Source of the DNA: Marinobacter gudaonensis
GTDB lineage: Bacteria > Pseudomonadota > Gammaproteobacteria > Pseudomonadales > Oleiphilaceae
Length of the DNA: 64,000 nucleotides
Reading direction: 5' to 3'
Assembly (NCBI RefSeq): GCF_900115175.1
Contig: NZ_FOYV01000003.1
Span: forward strand, 135,553-199,552
The notes under the pieces were generated by a model. The model worked only from the letters and a program-made list of their open reading frames with translations, ran no database searches and was not told the DNA's origin. A program made the translations under genes and the position numbers. Below, piece after piece: positions 8,943 to 17,837 of the stretch (positions within the stretch are counted from its first letter, which is position 1; each line of letters opens with the position of its first letter).

Positions 8943-9716
8943 TTACTCGAAGCGTGAGAAATCCGGTGGCCGTTTCTCCATGAAGGCTCTGAAGGCCTCT
9001 GCAGCTTCCGGGGATTTGAGCCTTTGGCTGAACAGCTCACCCTCTTGCAGCATCGTGGCGCGCAGCGCCTCAAGGTTGGGACGATTGAGCAGTTCTTTCG
9101 TCGCCCGGATCGCGGCGGGGGCCTTGCTGGCCAGTCGGCGGCAGGTGTCCAGGGCGGCCTGTTCGGTGTGTTCTGGCTCGCAAACCCGGTTGATCAGCCC
9201 GAAGGCCAGGGCCTCCTCGGCGCTGAAGGCGTCGCCAAGCATCAGCAGTTCAGCAGCGCGCACCCGTCCGAGCCAGGCCGGGAGCAGAAGGCTGGAACCG
9301 CCTTCGGGGCACAGGCCGAGGCTGGCAAAGGGCATCTGGAATTTGGCGTTATTGCCGGCGAACACCATATCGCAGTGCAGCAGCATGGTGGTGCCAATGC
9401 CAACGGCGGGGCCATTTACCGACGCTACTACCGGTTTGCTGGCGGTTGCCAACAGGAGCAGGAAGCGGCCGACCGGCGTGTGCTCGAAATCGCCCGGAAG
9501 CCCCGCAGCGAATTCGCCAAGATCATTGCCGGCCGTGAAACATTCACTGGTGCCGGTGAACAGCACGCAACGAATGCCGGCGTCGTCCCGGGCCTGCTCG
9601 AGGGCATTGCCCATAGCGGTGTACATGTCGTGGGTGAGCGCGTTCTTGCGGTCCGGGCGGTTCACTCGAACGGTGAGAATGCGGTCTTTGGTCTCGGTCT
9701 GGACGAGGTCGGTCAC
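8943..9716 (-). CDS. enoyl-CoA hydratase/isomerase family protein, delta3-delta2-enoyl-CoA isomerase-like
   Basis: A cytosolic crotonase-fold enzyme (257 residues) of fatty-acid beta-oxidation. The start is GTG 9716 behind GAGGAG. Oxyanion-hole segments are FTAGNDLGEF (about 60-69) and NGPAVGIGTTMLLHCDM (101-117). The first hydratase Glu is not conserved (MPF at 128-130). A Glu is present at 138 in LGLCPEGGSSLLLP, the position used by ECI2/PaaG-type isomerases. I therefore favour isomerisation of 3-enoyl-CoA over hydration, as an inference from these residues. It is divergent from fumarase and upstream of the lipase gene, a neighbour that could supply fatty acids. Confidence 0.85.
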   Translation of the reverse strand: MTDLVQTETKDRILTVRVNRPDRKNALTHDMYTAMGNALEQARDDAGIRCVLFTGTSECFTAGNDLGEFAAGLPGDFEHTPVGRFLLLLATASKPVVASVNGPAVGIGTTMLLHCDMVFAGNNAKFQMPFASLGLCPEGGSSLLLPAWLGRVRAAELLMLGDAFSAEEALAFGLINRVCEPEHTEQAALDTCRRLASKAPAAIRATKELLNRPNLEALRATMLQEGELFSQRLKSPEAAEAFRAFMEKRPPDFSRFE

Positions 9717-9898
9717 GGGATCTCCTCGGTTGTTCTTGTGGTTTGGTTAGGATGATACCTTTTTTCTCGGGTAGGTTTAACGGCTTTTCTCAAGCGTTCC
9801 GCCTTCCGTCCAATCACTCGCTCATCGGTTTTTCTGGTAAACTCTCGCCTCCGTTTTTTGACGACACGACATAACGATACTCACCTGATGAGGCGCCT

Positions 9899-11413
9899 AT
9901 GACCACCGTAATCCGCGAGGACGACCTGATTGAGAGCGTCGCAGACGCGCTGCAGTTCATTTCCTATTACCACCCCAAGGATTTTATCCAGGGCGTTTAT
10001 GAGGCTTACCAGAAGGAAGAGTCCCAGGCGGCCAAGGACGCCATGGCCCAGATCCTGATCAACTCGCGCATGTGCGCCCAGGGCCATCGCCCCATCTGCC
10101 AGGACACCGGTATCGTGACGGTGTTCGTCAATGTCGGCATGCAGGTTCAGTGGGGTTTCGATCGGCCGCTGGATGACGTGATCAACGAGGGCGTACGCCG
10201 CGCCTACACTCATCCGGACAACGTGCTGCGGGCGTCGGTGCTGGCCGATCCGGATGGCAAGCGCCAGAACACCAAGGATAACACCCCCGCCATCATTCAC
10301 TACAAGATGGTGCCGGGCGACAAAGTGGAAGTGCACGTGGCGGCCAAAGGCGGCGGCTCCGAGGCCAAGTCCAAGTTCGCCATGCTGAACCCGTCAGACT
10401 CGGTGGCGGACTGGGTGCTCAAGATGGTTCCGCAGATGGGCGCTGGCTGGTGTCCGCCGGGCATGCTGGGTATCGGCATTGGTGGTACCGCCGAGAAGGC
10501 GATGGAACTGGCCAAGGAAGCCCTGCTGGACCCGATCGATATTCATGATCTGAAAGCCCGTGGCGCCTCCAACCGCGCCGAAGAGCTGCGCCTGGAGCTG
10601 TTCGAGAAGGTGAACGATCTGGGCATCGGCGCTCAGGGCCTGGGCGGCCTGACCACGGTGCTGGATGTAAAGGTGAAGGACTATCCCACCCACGCCGCCA
10701 ACAAGCCGGTGGCGATCATTCCCAACTGTGCGGCTACCCGCCACGCCCATTTCACCCTGGATGGCACCGGCCCGTCGCTGCAAACGCCGCCGAGCCTGGA
10801 CGACTGGCCGGAAATCACCTGGGAAGTGGGCGAGAACGTGCGCCGCGTGAACCTGGACACCGTCACCCCGGAAGATGTGAAGGACTGGCAGCCGGGCGAA
10901 ACCGTGCTGCTGTCCGGCAAGATGCTCACCGGCCGCGATGCTGCCCATAAGAAGATGGTGGACATGATCGAGAAGGGCGAGGAACTGCCGGTCGATCTGA
11001 AGGGGCGCTTCATCTATTACGTGGGCCCGGTCGACCCGGTGCGGGAGGAAGTGGTTGGCCCTGCGGGCCCGACAACCGCCACGCGCATGGACAAGTTCAC
11101 CCACACCATGCTTGAGAAAACCGGCCTCACCGGCATGATCGGCAAGGCAGAGCGTGGCCAGGTGGCCATCGATGCCATCAAGGAATTCGGTGCGGTATAC
11201 CTGATGGCCGTGGGTGGTTCTGCCTACCTGGTGTCCAAGGCCATCAAGCAGGCGGAAGTGGTTGCCTTCCCCGAGCTGGGTATGGAAGCCATCTACGAGT
11301 TCGAGGTGGAAGACATGCCGGTGACCGTGGCGGTGGATTCCCGTGGCTCGTCTGTGCACCAGACCGGCCCGGCCGAGTGGCACGAGAAGATCATTGCTGC
11401 GAAGGCGGTCTGA
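9899..11413 (+). CDS. fumA: fumarate hydratase class I (iron-sulfur)
   Basis: Interconverts fumarate and malate in the TCA cycle. At 504 residues it has the length of the one-chain [4Fe-4S] class I enzymes. The N-terminal catalytic domain contains Cys59 (NSRMCAQG) and Cys67 (RPICQDTG), and later MGAGWCPPGMLGIGIGG and IPNCAATRH, which supply the conserved cysteines. The C-terminal half has the fumarase beta-domain pattern GRFIYYVGPVDPV, GPAGPTTATRMD and the KAERGQ-type segment. ATG 9899 follows GAGG in GATGAGGCGCCT. It is monocistronic, with a terminator at 11437-11471. Confidence 0.95.
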   Translation: MTTVIREDDLIESVADALQFISYYHPKDFIQGVYEAYQKEESQAAKDAMAQILINSRMCAQGHRPICQDTGIVTVFVNVGMQVQWGFDRPLDDVINEGVRRAYTHPDNVLRASVLADPDGKRQNTKDNTPAIIHYKMVPGDKVEVHVAAKGGGSEAKSKFAMLNPSDSVADWVLKMVPQMGAGWCPPGMLGIGIGGTAEKAMELAKEALLDPIDIHDLKARGASNRAEELRLELFEKVNDLGIGAQGLGGLTTVLDVKVKDYPTHAANKPVAIIPNCAATRHAHFTLDGTGPSLQTPPSLDDWPEITWEVGENVRRVNLDTVTPEDVKDWQPGETVLLSGKMLTGRDAAHKKMVDMIEKGEELPVDLKGRFIYYVGPVDPVREEVVGPAGPTTATRMDKFTHTMLEKTGLTGMIGKAERGQVAIDAIKEFGAVYLMAVGGSAYLVSKAIKQAEVVAFPELGMEAIYEFEVEDMPVTVAVDSRGSSVHQTGPAEWHEKIIAAKAV

Positions 11414-11436
11414 TCGCCAGAGCCAGAGAAGCTACG

Positions 11437-11471
11437 AAAAAGGCCGGGCGAGCAATCGTCCGGCCTTTTTT
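11437..11471. terminator. intrinsic terminator after fumarase, possibly bidirectional
   Basis: The stem AAAAAGGCCGG / CCGGCCTTTTT (11437-11447 / 11460-11470) carries a 12-base loop and runs into T. It lies between fumarase (+) and selO (-), whose 3' ends converge here. Confidence 0.85.
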
Positions 11472-11490
11472 GTCTGCCCGCCCCGGTGAC

Positions 11491-12945
11491 CTAGCTTGAA
11501 CAGCTGATGCTCAGGTGCTTGCCCCAATCCGGCGGTAGTGCTGCATAAGCCTCGTTCTCGGGCTGCTCATCAAAAGGCCTCTCCAATACCTTCAACAGCG
11601 CCTTCATGGGCTCGTAATCCCCGTTCTGGGCTTCCTGAATCACCTGCTGCGCCAGGTAGTTTCTCAGGATGTACTTCGGGTTTACTCCGCGCATGGCGTA
11701 TTCCCGCTCATCGTGGGCGCGGGGCTCTTTCAGCAGCCGTTCCTCGTACCGCTCCAGCCACTGGTCTGCCACGCTGCGGTCCACAAACAGGTCCCGCACC
11801 GGGGCGTGGCCGCGGCTGTGCAGGTTGGAAATGGCCCGGAAGAACAGGGTGTAGTCCACGTGGTGCTCGTGCATCATGCTGAAGGTATCCATGATCAGGC
11901 TCAGATCACTCTCTTCCTCCTGGGCAAGCCCCAGCTTGTCGCGCATGTTCTGCAGGAAACGGTCGTTGTAGGCCACCTCGTAGCGGCGCAGGCCCCGGCG
12001 CACGTCGTCTTCATCCATGATGGGCAGCAGCGCGGTGGCCAGGAACCGGCAGTTCTCGAAGCCCACCTGGGGCTGGCGGTTGTAGGCGTATCGGCCGCCC
12101 TGGTCGGTGTGGTTGCAAATGTAGCCGGCGTCGAAATCGTCCAGGAAGGCGTAGGGGCCGTAGTCGAAGGTGTCGCCGATAATGGACATGTTGTCGCTGT
12201 TCATCACGCCATGACAGAAACCGACGGCCTGCCAGTCAGCGATCAGCCGGGCGGTACGCTCCACCACTTCCTCGAACCAGCGGCTGCGGCGTTCGTCCTC
12301 CGGCAGGTCAATCAGGTGGGGGAAGTGCAGGGCGATAACATGTTCCAGCAACGTTTTGACGGCGTCCGGCCCCTCATGGTGGGCAGCGAACTCGAAGTGG
12401 CCAAAGCGGATGTGGCTCTGGGCGACCCGCACAAGCGCGGCGGCGGTCTCGATGGATTCCCTGCGCACCGGGTCTCTGGCGCTCACCATGAACAGGGCCC
12501 GGGTGGTGGGTATGCCCAGCCCGTACATGGCTTCGCTACACAGGTATTCGCGGATGGTGGAGCGCAGGACCGCCCGGCCGTCGCCGAAGCGGGAGTAGGG
12601 GGTCATGCCGGCGCCCTTGAGGTGCCAGTCCCAACGGCGGCCATCCGGCCCCACCGTTTCCCACAGCAGCAGGCCACGGCCGTCGCCCAGGTCCGGGTTG
12701 TACACGCCGAACTGGTGCCCGGTGTACTTCATGGCGACCGGGTCCATTCCTTCCAGAAGTTCAGTGCCGGCGCCGATACCGGTCCAGTTGGCTTCCGAAT
12801 CCGCCCGAAACCCCATGTCCTCGGCCAGGGAATGGTTGAAGCACACCATTCTGGCATCCTTCAGGGGAGTAGGTTTTACCCGGGTATAGAAACTGTTCGG
12901 GAGTTCCAGGTAGCGGTGCTCCACGCGAAAACCGTTGCCACTCAT
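11491..12945 (-). CDS. selO: protein adenylyltransferase SelO (YdiU/UPF0061)
   Basis: A pseudokinase-fold enzyme that AMPylates Ser/Thr/Tyr on target proteins and is linked to redox stress in E. coli and yeast. The product is 484 residues. Family motifs are YTGHQFGVYNPDLGDGRG, the ATP-binding WHLKGAGMTPYSRFGDGRAVLRSTIREYL region, and CHGVMNSDNMSIIGDTFDYGP with the catalytic Asn/Asp residues. The last residues are ISCSS: the Cys third from the end is the place held by selenocysteine in eukaryotic SELENOO. It starts with ATG 12945, only 23 bases from the divergent glycerate kinase start, so promoters of the two genes must overlap. Confidence 0.95.
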   Translation of the reverse strand: MSGNGFRVEHRYLELPNSFYTRVKPTPLKDARMVCFNHSLAEDMGFRADSEANWTGIGAGTELLEGMDPVAMKYTGHQFGVYNPDLGDGRGLLLWETVGPDGRRWDWHLKGAGMTPYSRFGDGRAVLRSTIREYLCSEAMYGLGIPTTRALFMVSARDPVRRESIETAAALVRVAQSHIRFGHFEFAAHHEGPDAVKTLLEHVIALHFPHLIDLPEDERRSRWFEEVVERTARLIADWQAVGFCHGVMNSDNMSIIGDTFDYGPYAFLDDFDAGYICNHTDQGGRYAYNRQPQVGFENCRFLATALLPIMDEDDVRRGLRRYEVAYNDRFLQNMRDKLGLAQEEESDLSLIMDTFSMMHEHHVDYTLFFRAISNLHSRGHAPVRDLFVDRSVADQWLERYEERLLKEPRAHDEREYAMRGVNPKYILRNYLAQQVIQEAQNGDYEPMKALLKVLERPFDEQPENEAYAALPPDWGKHLSISCSS

Positions 12946-12968
12946 AAAACGCCTATACTCCCATTGGT

Positions 12969-13973
12969 ATGAATTCTGCTGCCTATCTTCTAACTGCTGA
13001 CAAAATCGGAAAACTCAACGTGCCTGAACACGCTTTACAACAAACCGTTCTTGACCTGATTGCCCGGGAAGACCTGCCAGCGAGCTACGCAGATACCGTT
13101 CAAAAGACCCTGTTGCCCCTGGCAAACCACATCCTAGCATTGCGCCGGTCGAAGCAGCGGCCGGTCGTGGTGGGTATACACGGGGCCCAGGGTACCGGCA
13201 AGTCCACGCTGACCCTGTTTTTACGAGAAATCCTGTCCCGGCATTACGGCACGGGCACGGCCAATTTCTCTCTGGATGACATCTACCTTACCAGAGCCGA
13301 GCGCCAGGACCTCGCCGAACGTGTCCACCCGCTGTTCATCACGCGCGGCGTGCCGGGCACCCACGACCTTGCCCTGGGGCAGCAGGTGGTGGACCGGTTG
13401 CGCTCAGCAGGGTCAGACGACCAGACACCCATTCCGGCTTTCGACAAGGCCCGGGACGATCGGGTTCCCGAGGCAGACTGGCCGGTCTTTCAGGGCCGGG
13501 CCGATGTGATCTTGATAGAAGGCTGGTGTCTGGGCGCCTCGCCGGAGGACGAAGCCGCGCTGATCGCCCCTGTGAATCGGCTCGAATCGGAAGAGGATCC
13601 CCATGGCACCTGGCGTGGTTACGTGAACCAGTGCCTCAAGGGCGGATACCGGGATTTCTTCGGCCAGATGGACTGCCTGGTGATGCTGAAGGCGCCCTCC
13701 ATGGACTGTGTGCTGGAATGGCGGAGGCTTCAGGAGCAGAAACTGGCCCGAAAAGCCGGAGCGGCTCTGGAGCGGGATGCACCAAAACAGGGCGCTGTTC
13801 CCGAAGGCGCGCGAAACCTGCGCATTATGAGCGAGGCCGAGGTGGCCCGCTTCGTGATGCATTACGAACGGGTTACCCGCGCCTGCCTCGCCGAGATGCC
13901 GGGCAGGGCGGATGTGCTGATTGAAGTGGCGGAAGACCATTCTCTCGGACTTCCGACGTTCCGTTCAGATTGA
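12969..13973 (+). CDS. D-glycerate kinase (P-loop, plant GLYK / YggC-like family)
   Basis: Predicted to phosphorylate D-glycerate with ATP. The Walker A motif GIHGAQGTGKST lies at about residues 68-79, followed by FSLDDIYLTRAERQDLAE, TRGVPGTHDL and a Walker B-like DVILIEGWCLGA, the usual order in this kinase family. It leads the glucosylglycerate operon. The kinase would return glycerate freed by the downstream phosphorylase to phosphoglycerate, the acceptor of GpgS. The start is uncertain: ATG 12969 has no ribosome site and lies about 10 bases after a TATACT box (12954-12959), so it would be almost leaderless. GTG 13020 is an alternative. Family assignment is firm; the exact product (2- or 3-phosphoglycerate) is inferred. 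Confidence 0.82.
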   Translation: MNSAAYLLTADKIGKLNVPEHALQQTVLDLIAREDLPASYADTVQKTLLPLANHILALRRSKQRPVVVGIHGAQGTGKSTLTLFLREILSRHYGTGTANFSLDDIYLTRAERQDLAERVHPLFITRGVPGTHDLALGQQVVDRLRSAGSDDQTPIPAFDKARDDRVPEADWPVFQGRADVILIEGWCLGASPEDEAALIAPVNRLESEEDPHGTWRGYVNQCLKGGYRDFFGQMDCLVMLKAPSMDCVLEWRRLQEQKLARKAGAALERDAPKQGAVPEGARNLRIMSEAEVARFVMHYERVTRACLAEMPGRADVLIEVAEDHSLGLPTFRSD

Positions 13974-13986
13974 TGGAGAATTCACC

Positions 13987-14799
13987 ATGGCCAGGCCCCG
14001 CCTGATCCTCTTCTCAGACCTCGATGGCACACTGCTCGACCATGATAATTACGACTGGCGAGCCGCGCAGCCGGCCCTGGCCAAACTGCGTTCCAGCGGT
14101 ATTCCACTCATTCTCAATTCCAGCAAGACGCTCCCCGAGATTCGGGCCCTGCGTGAGGACATTGGAAACACCGACCCGTTCATCGTCGAAAACGGTGCAG
14201 CAGTGGTCATACCACCCCACATCTTCGGCAATAGCCAGGAGAAGGTGGTGAATTTTGGTGCAACCCGGGCACAGGTGCTGGCCGTGCTTGAGAAGCTGCG
14301 GGAAAAGGGTGCCCGTTTTCGGGGCTTTGAAGACATGTCGGCCGACGAGCTTGCGCGTGAGGCAGGCCTGGACGTGGCCGCAGCGGCGATGGCCAAACAG
14401 CGGGTGGGTACCGAGCCGTTGCTCTGGCTGGGCACGGAAGAGGAGCGGGCGGAATTTGAGGCCGCATTGGCCCGGGAAGGCCTGCGGCTGGTGGCCGGTG
14501 GGCGGTTCCTTCATGCCATGGGTGTCTTCGATAAGGCCGACGGGGCCCGGTTCTTGCTTTCGAAATATCAAGAGCAGTACCAGGAGCATGGCGACGGGCC
14601 TCTGATTGCGATTGCTCTGGGTGACAGCCCCAACGATCAGCAAATGCTGGAAGCGGCGGATATACCGGTGGTGATCCGGGGCGTGAACAGTGAGCAGGTC
14701 CAGTTGCCCTCGGCAAAACACGCCATGCGTTCTCTCAAACCCGGCCCCGAAGGCTGGAACGAGTGCGTACTCAACCTGCTGTTCGAGTACGGCTACTAG
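13987..14799 (+). CDS. gpgP: glucosyl-3-phosphoglycerate phosphatase (HAD-IIB, MpgP family)
   Basis: Removes phosphate from glucosyl- or mannosyl-3-phosphoglycerate, giving glucosylglycerate here. The start ATG 13987 follows GGAG (13975-13978) by 8 bases and comes 13 bases after the kinase stop; the frame opens further upstream at 13921 inside the previous gene, which I reject. HAD motifs: I, FSDLDGTLLDHD (nucleophile Asp and +2 Asp near residues 11-13); II, ILNSSKT; the MpgP-type IVENGAAVVIP; IV, ALGDSPNDQQML. The choice of glucosyl over mannosyl is inferred from the neighbouring GT81 synthase and phosphorylase, not from the sequence of this protein. Confidence 0.87.
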   Translation: MARPRLILFSDLDGTLLDHDNYDWRAAQPALAKLRSSGIPLILNSSKTLPEIRALREDIGNTDPFIVENGAAVVIPPHIFGNSQEKVVNFGATRAQVLAVLEKLREKGARFRGFEDMSADELAREAGLDVAAAAMAKQRVGTEPLLWLGTEEERAEFEAALAREGLRLVAGGRFLHAMGVFDKADGARFLLSKYQEQYQEHGDGPLIAIALGDSPNDQQMLEAADIPVVIRGVNSEQVQLPSAKHAMRSLKPGPEGWNECVLNLLFEYGY

Positions 14800-14814
14800 C
14801 GAAGGAGAGCCGCC

Positions 14815-16038
14815 ATGGGCGACTTTTACCAGAATGGCATTGTCACCACCCTCCACAACCTGGTCCGGCGCCCGGTGGAGGAACTCGAAGCGGAGCTGAT
14901 GGGCTTTCGCAAGGCCCGCCCAATGTCGCTGGTGCTGCCGTCGCTGTATTCCGAGCTGGAAGGCCCGGCCCTGAAAAACATCGTCCAGGAACTGGGCAAG
15001 GTGCCATACCTCGACCAGGTGGTCATCGGCCTGGATCGAGCGGATGAGTCGCAGTACCGCCATGCCCTGGAGTACTTCTCCGAACTGCCCCAGAACTTCC
15101 GGGTACTCTGGAACGATGGCCCGAGGCTGCGCGAAATTGATCTGAAGCTGCGCGAACAGAACCTGGCGCCGACGGAGATGGGTAAGGGGCGCAATGTCTG
15201 GTATTGCTTTGGTTACGTGCTGGCTTCGGGTGTGAGCAAATCCGTGGCGCTGCACGATTGCGATATCCTGACCTATTCCCGGGACCTGGTGGCGAGGCTG
15301 ATTTACCCGGTGGCGAATCCCGGCTTCAACTACATGTTCTGCAAGGGCTATTACGCCCGGGTGGCAGACAGCAAGATGAACGGCCGGGTCAGCCGCCTGC
15401 TGGTCACGCCCCTGATCCGTTCCCTGAAAAAGGTATGCGGCCCCAGCGATTTCCTGGATTACCTCGACAGCTACCGCTACCCGCTGGCTGGCGAGTTTTC
15501 CTTCCGCACCGATGTGATCAACGATCTGCGCATTCCCAGCGACTGGGGCCTGGAGATTGGCGTGCTCTCGGAGATGAAGCGCAACTACGCCACCAACCGC
15601 CTGTGCCAGGTGGACATCGCCGATGTGTACGACCACAAGCACCAGGACCTGTCGCCGGAGGACGCCAGCAAGGGCCTGTCCAAGATGAGCATGGACATCG
15701 CCAAGGCCCTGTTCCGGAAACTGGCCACCAACGGCGAGATCTTTTCCAACGAGAAGTTCCGCACCATCAAGGCCACCTATTTCCGGATTGCCCTGGATTT
15801 TGTCGAGACCTACCAGAACGACGCCATCATCAATGGCCTGACCTTCGACCGGCACAAAGAGGAGAAGGCGGTGGAGCTGTTTGCCCAGAATGTGATGCGC
15901 GCCGGCGCCTACTTCCTCGACAACCCCATGGACACGCCGTTCATTCCCAGCTGGAACCGGGTAACCAGCGCCATACCAGACATCAAGGAGCAGTTGCTGG
16001 AGGCCGTGGAGCTGGATAACGAGGAATTCAAACCATGA
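14815..16038 (+). CDS. gpgS: glucosyl-3-phosphoglycerate synthase (GT81)
   Basis: Transfers glucose from an NDP-glucose donor to 3-phosphoglycerate, the first step of glucosylglycerate synthesis, in the cytosol. The product is 407 residues, the usual GpgS length. The GT-A fold starts with VLPSLYSELEGPALKNIV, the metal-binding motif is HDCD (147-150, within SVALHDCDILTYSRDL), and NPGFNYMFCKGYYARV and WGLEIGVLSEM are typical of the family. ATG 14815 follows GAAGGAGA. It lies 15 bases after gpgP and overlaps the phosphorylase by ATGA (16035-16038), so synthesis and degradation genes are translationally coupled. Confidence 0.92.
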   Translation: MGDFYQNGIVTTLHNLVRRPVEELEAELMGFRKARPMSLVLPSLYSELEGPALKNIVQELGKVPYLDQVVIGLDRADESQYRHALEYFSELPQNFRVLWNDGPRLREIDLKLREQNLAPTEMGKGRNVWYCFGYVLASGVSKSVALHDCDILTYSRDLVARLIYPVANPGFNYMFCKGYYARVADSKMNGRVSRLLVTPLIRSLKKVCGPSDFLDYLDSYRYPLAGEFSFRTDVINDLRIPSDWGLEIGVLSEMKRNYATNRLCQVDIADVYDHKHQDLSPEDASKGLSKMSMDIAKALFRKLATNGEIFSNEKFRTIKATYFRIALDFVETYQNDAIINGLTFDRHKEEKAVELFAQNVMRAGAYFLDNPMDTPFIPSWNRVTSAIPDIKEQLLEAVELDNEEFKP

Positions 16039-17774
16039 CCCAGCCGCTGAAGGTCAAACTGGAGTCCATGCTGGAAGTGGTCTACCCGGAGCTGGACTGC
16101 GATTTCCTGGCGGAGCAGTTGCTTGCCACCATGGGTCTGGAGCCTAACCAGGAGCCACCGCCGGCGCACCAGAACCACTGGGACGAATCCGATGTGGTGC
16201 TGATCACCTACGCCGACACCGTGCAGCGGGCCGATGAGAAGCCACTGGTGACCCTGCACCAGTTTTTGGAAGACTGCCTTGCCGATACCGTCTCCGCAGT
16301 GCACATTCTACCGTTCTTCCCCTACAGCTCGGACGATGGCTTTTCGGTGATGGACTACCTGGCGGTGAACGAATCCCACGGCACCTGGGAAGACATTGAG
16401 CGTATTGCCCGCGATTACAAGCTGATGGCCGACCTGGTGATCAACCACATGTCGGCCCGTAGCCGCTGGTTCGAGAACTTCCGCAAGCGCGTGGAGCCGG
16501 GCAAGGATTATTTCTTCGAGGGCAATCCCCGGGATGACCTGAGTGCCGTAGTACGGCCGAGAACATCCCCGCTTCTGAACGCCGTGCAGACCGATGACGG
16601 CGAGCGCTACGTGTGGTGCACTTTCAGCGAGGACCAGGTGGACCTGAACTTCGCGAACCCCATGGTGTTGATCGAGTTCGCCGCCATCATCCGCTACTAC
16701 CTCGACCGGGGCATCATCCTGTTCCGGCTCGACGCCGTGGCCTTCCTCTGGAAGGAGCCGGGCACGCCCTGTATTCACCTGCAGCAGACCCACGAGCTGA
16801 TCAAGATCCTGCGGCTGCTGATAGAGCACCACAGCCCGAGCGCGGTGGTGATCACCGAAACGAACGTGCCGAACCGGGAGAACCTGACCTATTTCGGCAA
16901 CGCCAACGAAGCCCATGTCATCTACAACTTCTCCCTGCCGCCGCTGTTGATCAATACTCTGGTGACCGGCGACTGCAAGCATCTGAAAACCTGGCTGATG
17001 AGCATGCCGCCCGCGCAGATGGGCACCACCTACCTGAACTTCATCGCCTCCCACGACGGCGTTGGCATGCGCCCCACCGACGGGCTGCTGAGTGAGGAGG
17101 AGAAGCAGCGGCTGATCAACACCATGGAGTCCTTTGGTGGCAAGGTGTCGTTCCGTCGTACTCCCGATGGCCGGGACCAGCCCTACGAAATCAATATTGC
17201 CCTTTACGATGCACTGCAGGGCACCGCCGAATCCGGTCGCGACCACTGGCAGCTTCCACGATTTCTCTGTGCCCACACCATCATGCTGGCGCTCGAAGGC
17301 ATTCCTGCGTTCTACATCCACAGCCTGTTGGCCACGGAGAACGACCTGGCCCGGGTGGAGCACACCGGGCGGCTGCGCTCTATCAACCGCAGCCAGTGGC
17401 AGTTGGACGATCTGGAAGAAAAGCTCGGCGACCCCCTGAGCCACCACGGCAAGGCCTTTGCCGAACTCAAGCGTCTGATCGCCATCCGCCGCAAGCAGCC
17501 GGCATTCCACCCCAACGCTACCCAGTTCACCCTCCACCTGGGGTTGAAGCTGTTTGGCTTCTGGCGCCAGAGCATGCGCCGCGATCAGTCCATCTTCTGC
17601 ATTCACAACATCAGCGATCAGCTGCAGGAAGTGGCCTTGAGCGACATTAACCTGATTGGCACCGATCACTGGCGGGACCTCATTTCCGGCGTCAAGGTTG
17701 ATGACCTCTCCGGCTCCATTACCCTCAAGCCTTACCAGAGTGTCTGGCTCTCGAACCGGGACGTAACCAACTGA
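16035..17774 (+). CDS. glucosylglycerate phosphorylase-like (GH13 subfamily 18)
   Basis: The GH13_18 family contains sucrose phosphorylase and relatives, including glucosylglycerate phosphorylase, which splits glucosylglycerate with phosphate into glucose-1-phosphate and glycerate. This 579-residue protein has the family's opening HILPFFPYSSDDGFSVMDY and DLVINHMSARSRWF, then the catalytic nucleophile Asp233 (LFRLDAVAF), acid/base Glu275 (VITETNVP) and Asp341 (ASHDGVG). Its placement after gpgS and gpgP, with a glycerate kinase in the same operon, makes glucosylglycerate the best substrate guess. Sucrose phosphorylase remains possible without activity data. The start overlaps gpgS by 4 bases. 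Confidence 0.85.
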   Translation: MTQPLKVKLESMLEVVYPELDCDFLAEQLLATMGLEPNQEPPPAHQNHWDESDVVLITYADTVQRADEKPLVTLHQFLEDCLADTVSAVHILPFFPYSSDDGFSVMDYLAVNESHGTWEDIERIARDYKLMADLVINHMSARSRWFENFRKRVEPGKDYFFEGNPRDDLSAVVRPRTSPLLNAVQTDDGERYVWCTFSEDQVDLNFANPMVLIEFAAIIRYYLDRGIILFRLDAVAFLWKEPGTPCIHLQQTHELIKILRLLIEHHSPSAVVITETNVPNRENLTYFGNANEAHVIYNFSLPPLLINTLVTGDCKHLKTWLMSMPPAQMGTTYLNFIASHDGVGMRPTDGLLSEEEKQRLINTMESFGGKVSFRRTPDGRDQPYEINIALYDALQGTAESGRDHWQLPRFLCAHTIMLALEGIPAFYIHSLLATENDLARVEHTGRLRSINRSQWQLDDLEEKLGDPLSHHGKAFAELKRLIAIRRKQPAFHPNATQFTLHLGLKLFGFWRQSMRRDQSIFCIHNISDQLQEVALSDINLIGTDHWRDLISGVKVDDLSGSITLKPYQSVWLSNRDVTN

Positions 17775-17837
17775 GACGCCGGTTGTGCAATGCCCGAAAA
17801 ACATAGGGTATGCTGTGGCCATAGCAGCAAGGCCGAG

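Noticed and set aside
11713..12972. 419-residue plus-strand open frame over selO
   Set aside because: Antisense to a complete SelO gene with catalytic motifs.
14014..15855. 613-residue minus-strand open frame
   Set aside because: A shadow of gpgP and gpgS in GC-rich DNA; the real genes have family motifs and ribosome sites.
16308..17822. 504-residue minus-strand open frame
   Set aside because: Antisense to the GH13_18 phosphorylase, with a His/Val/Gly-rich composition typical of shadow frames.
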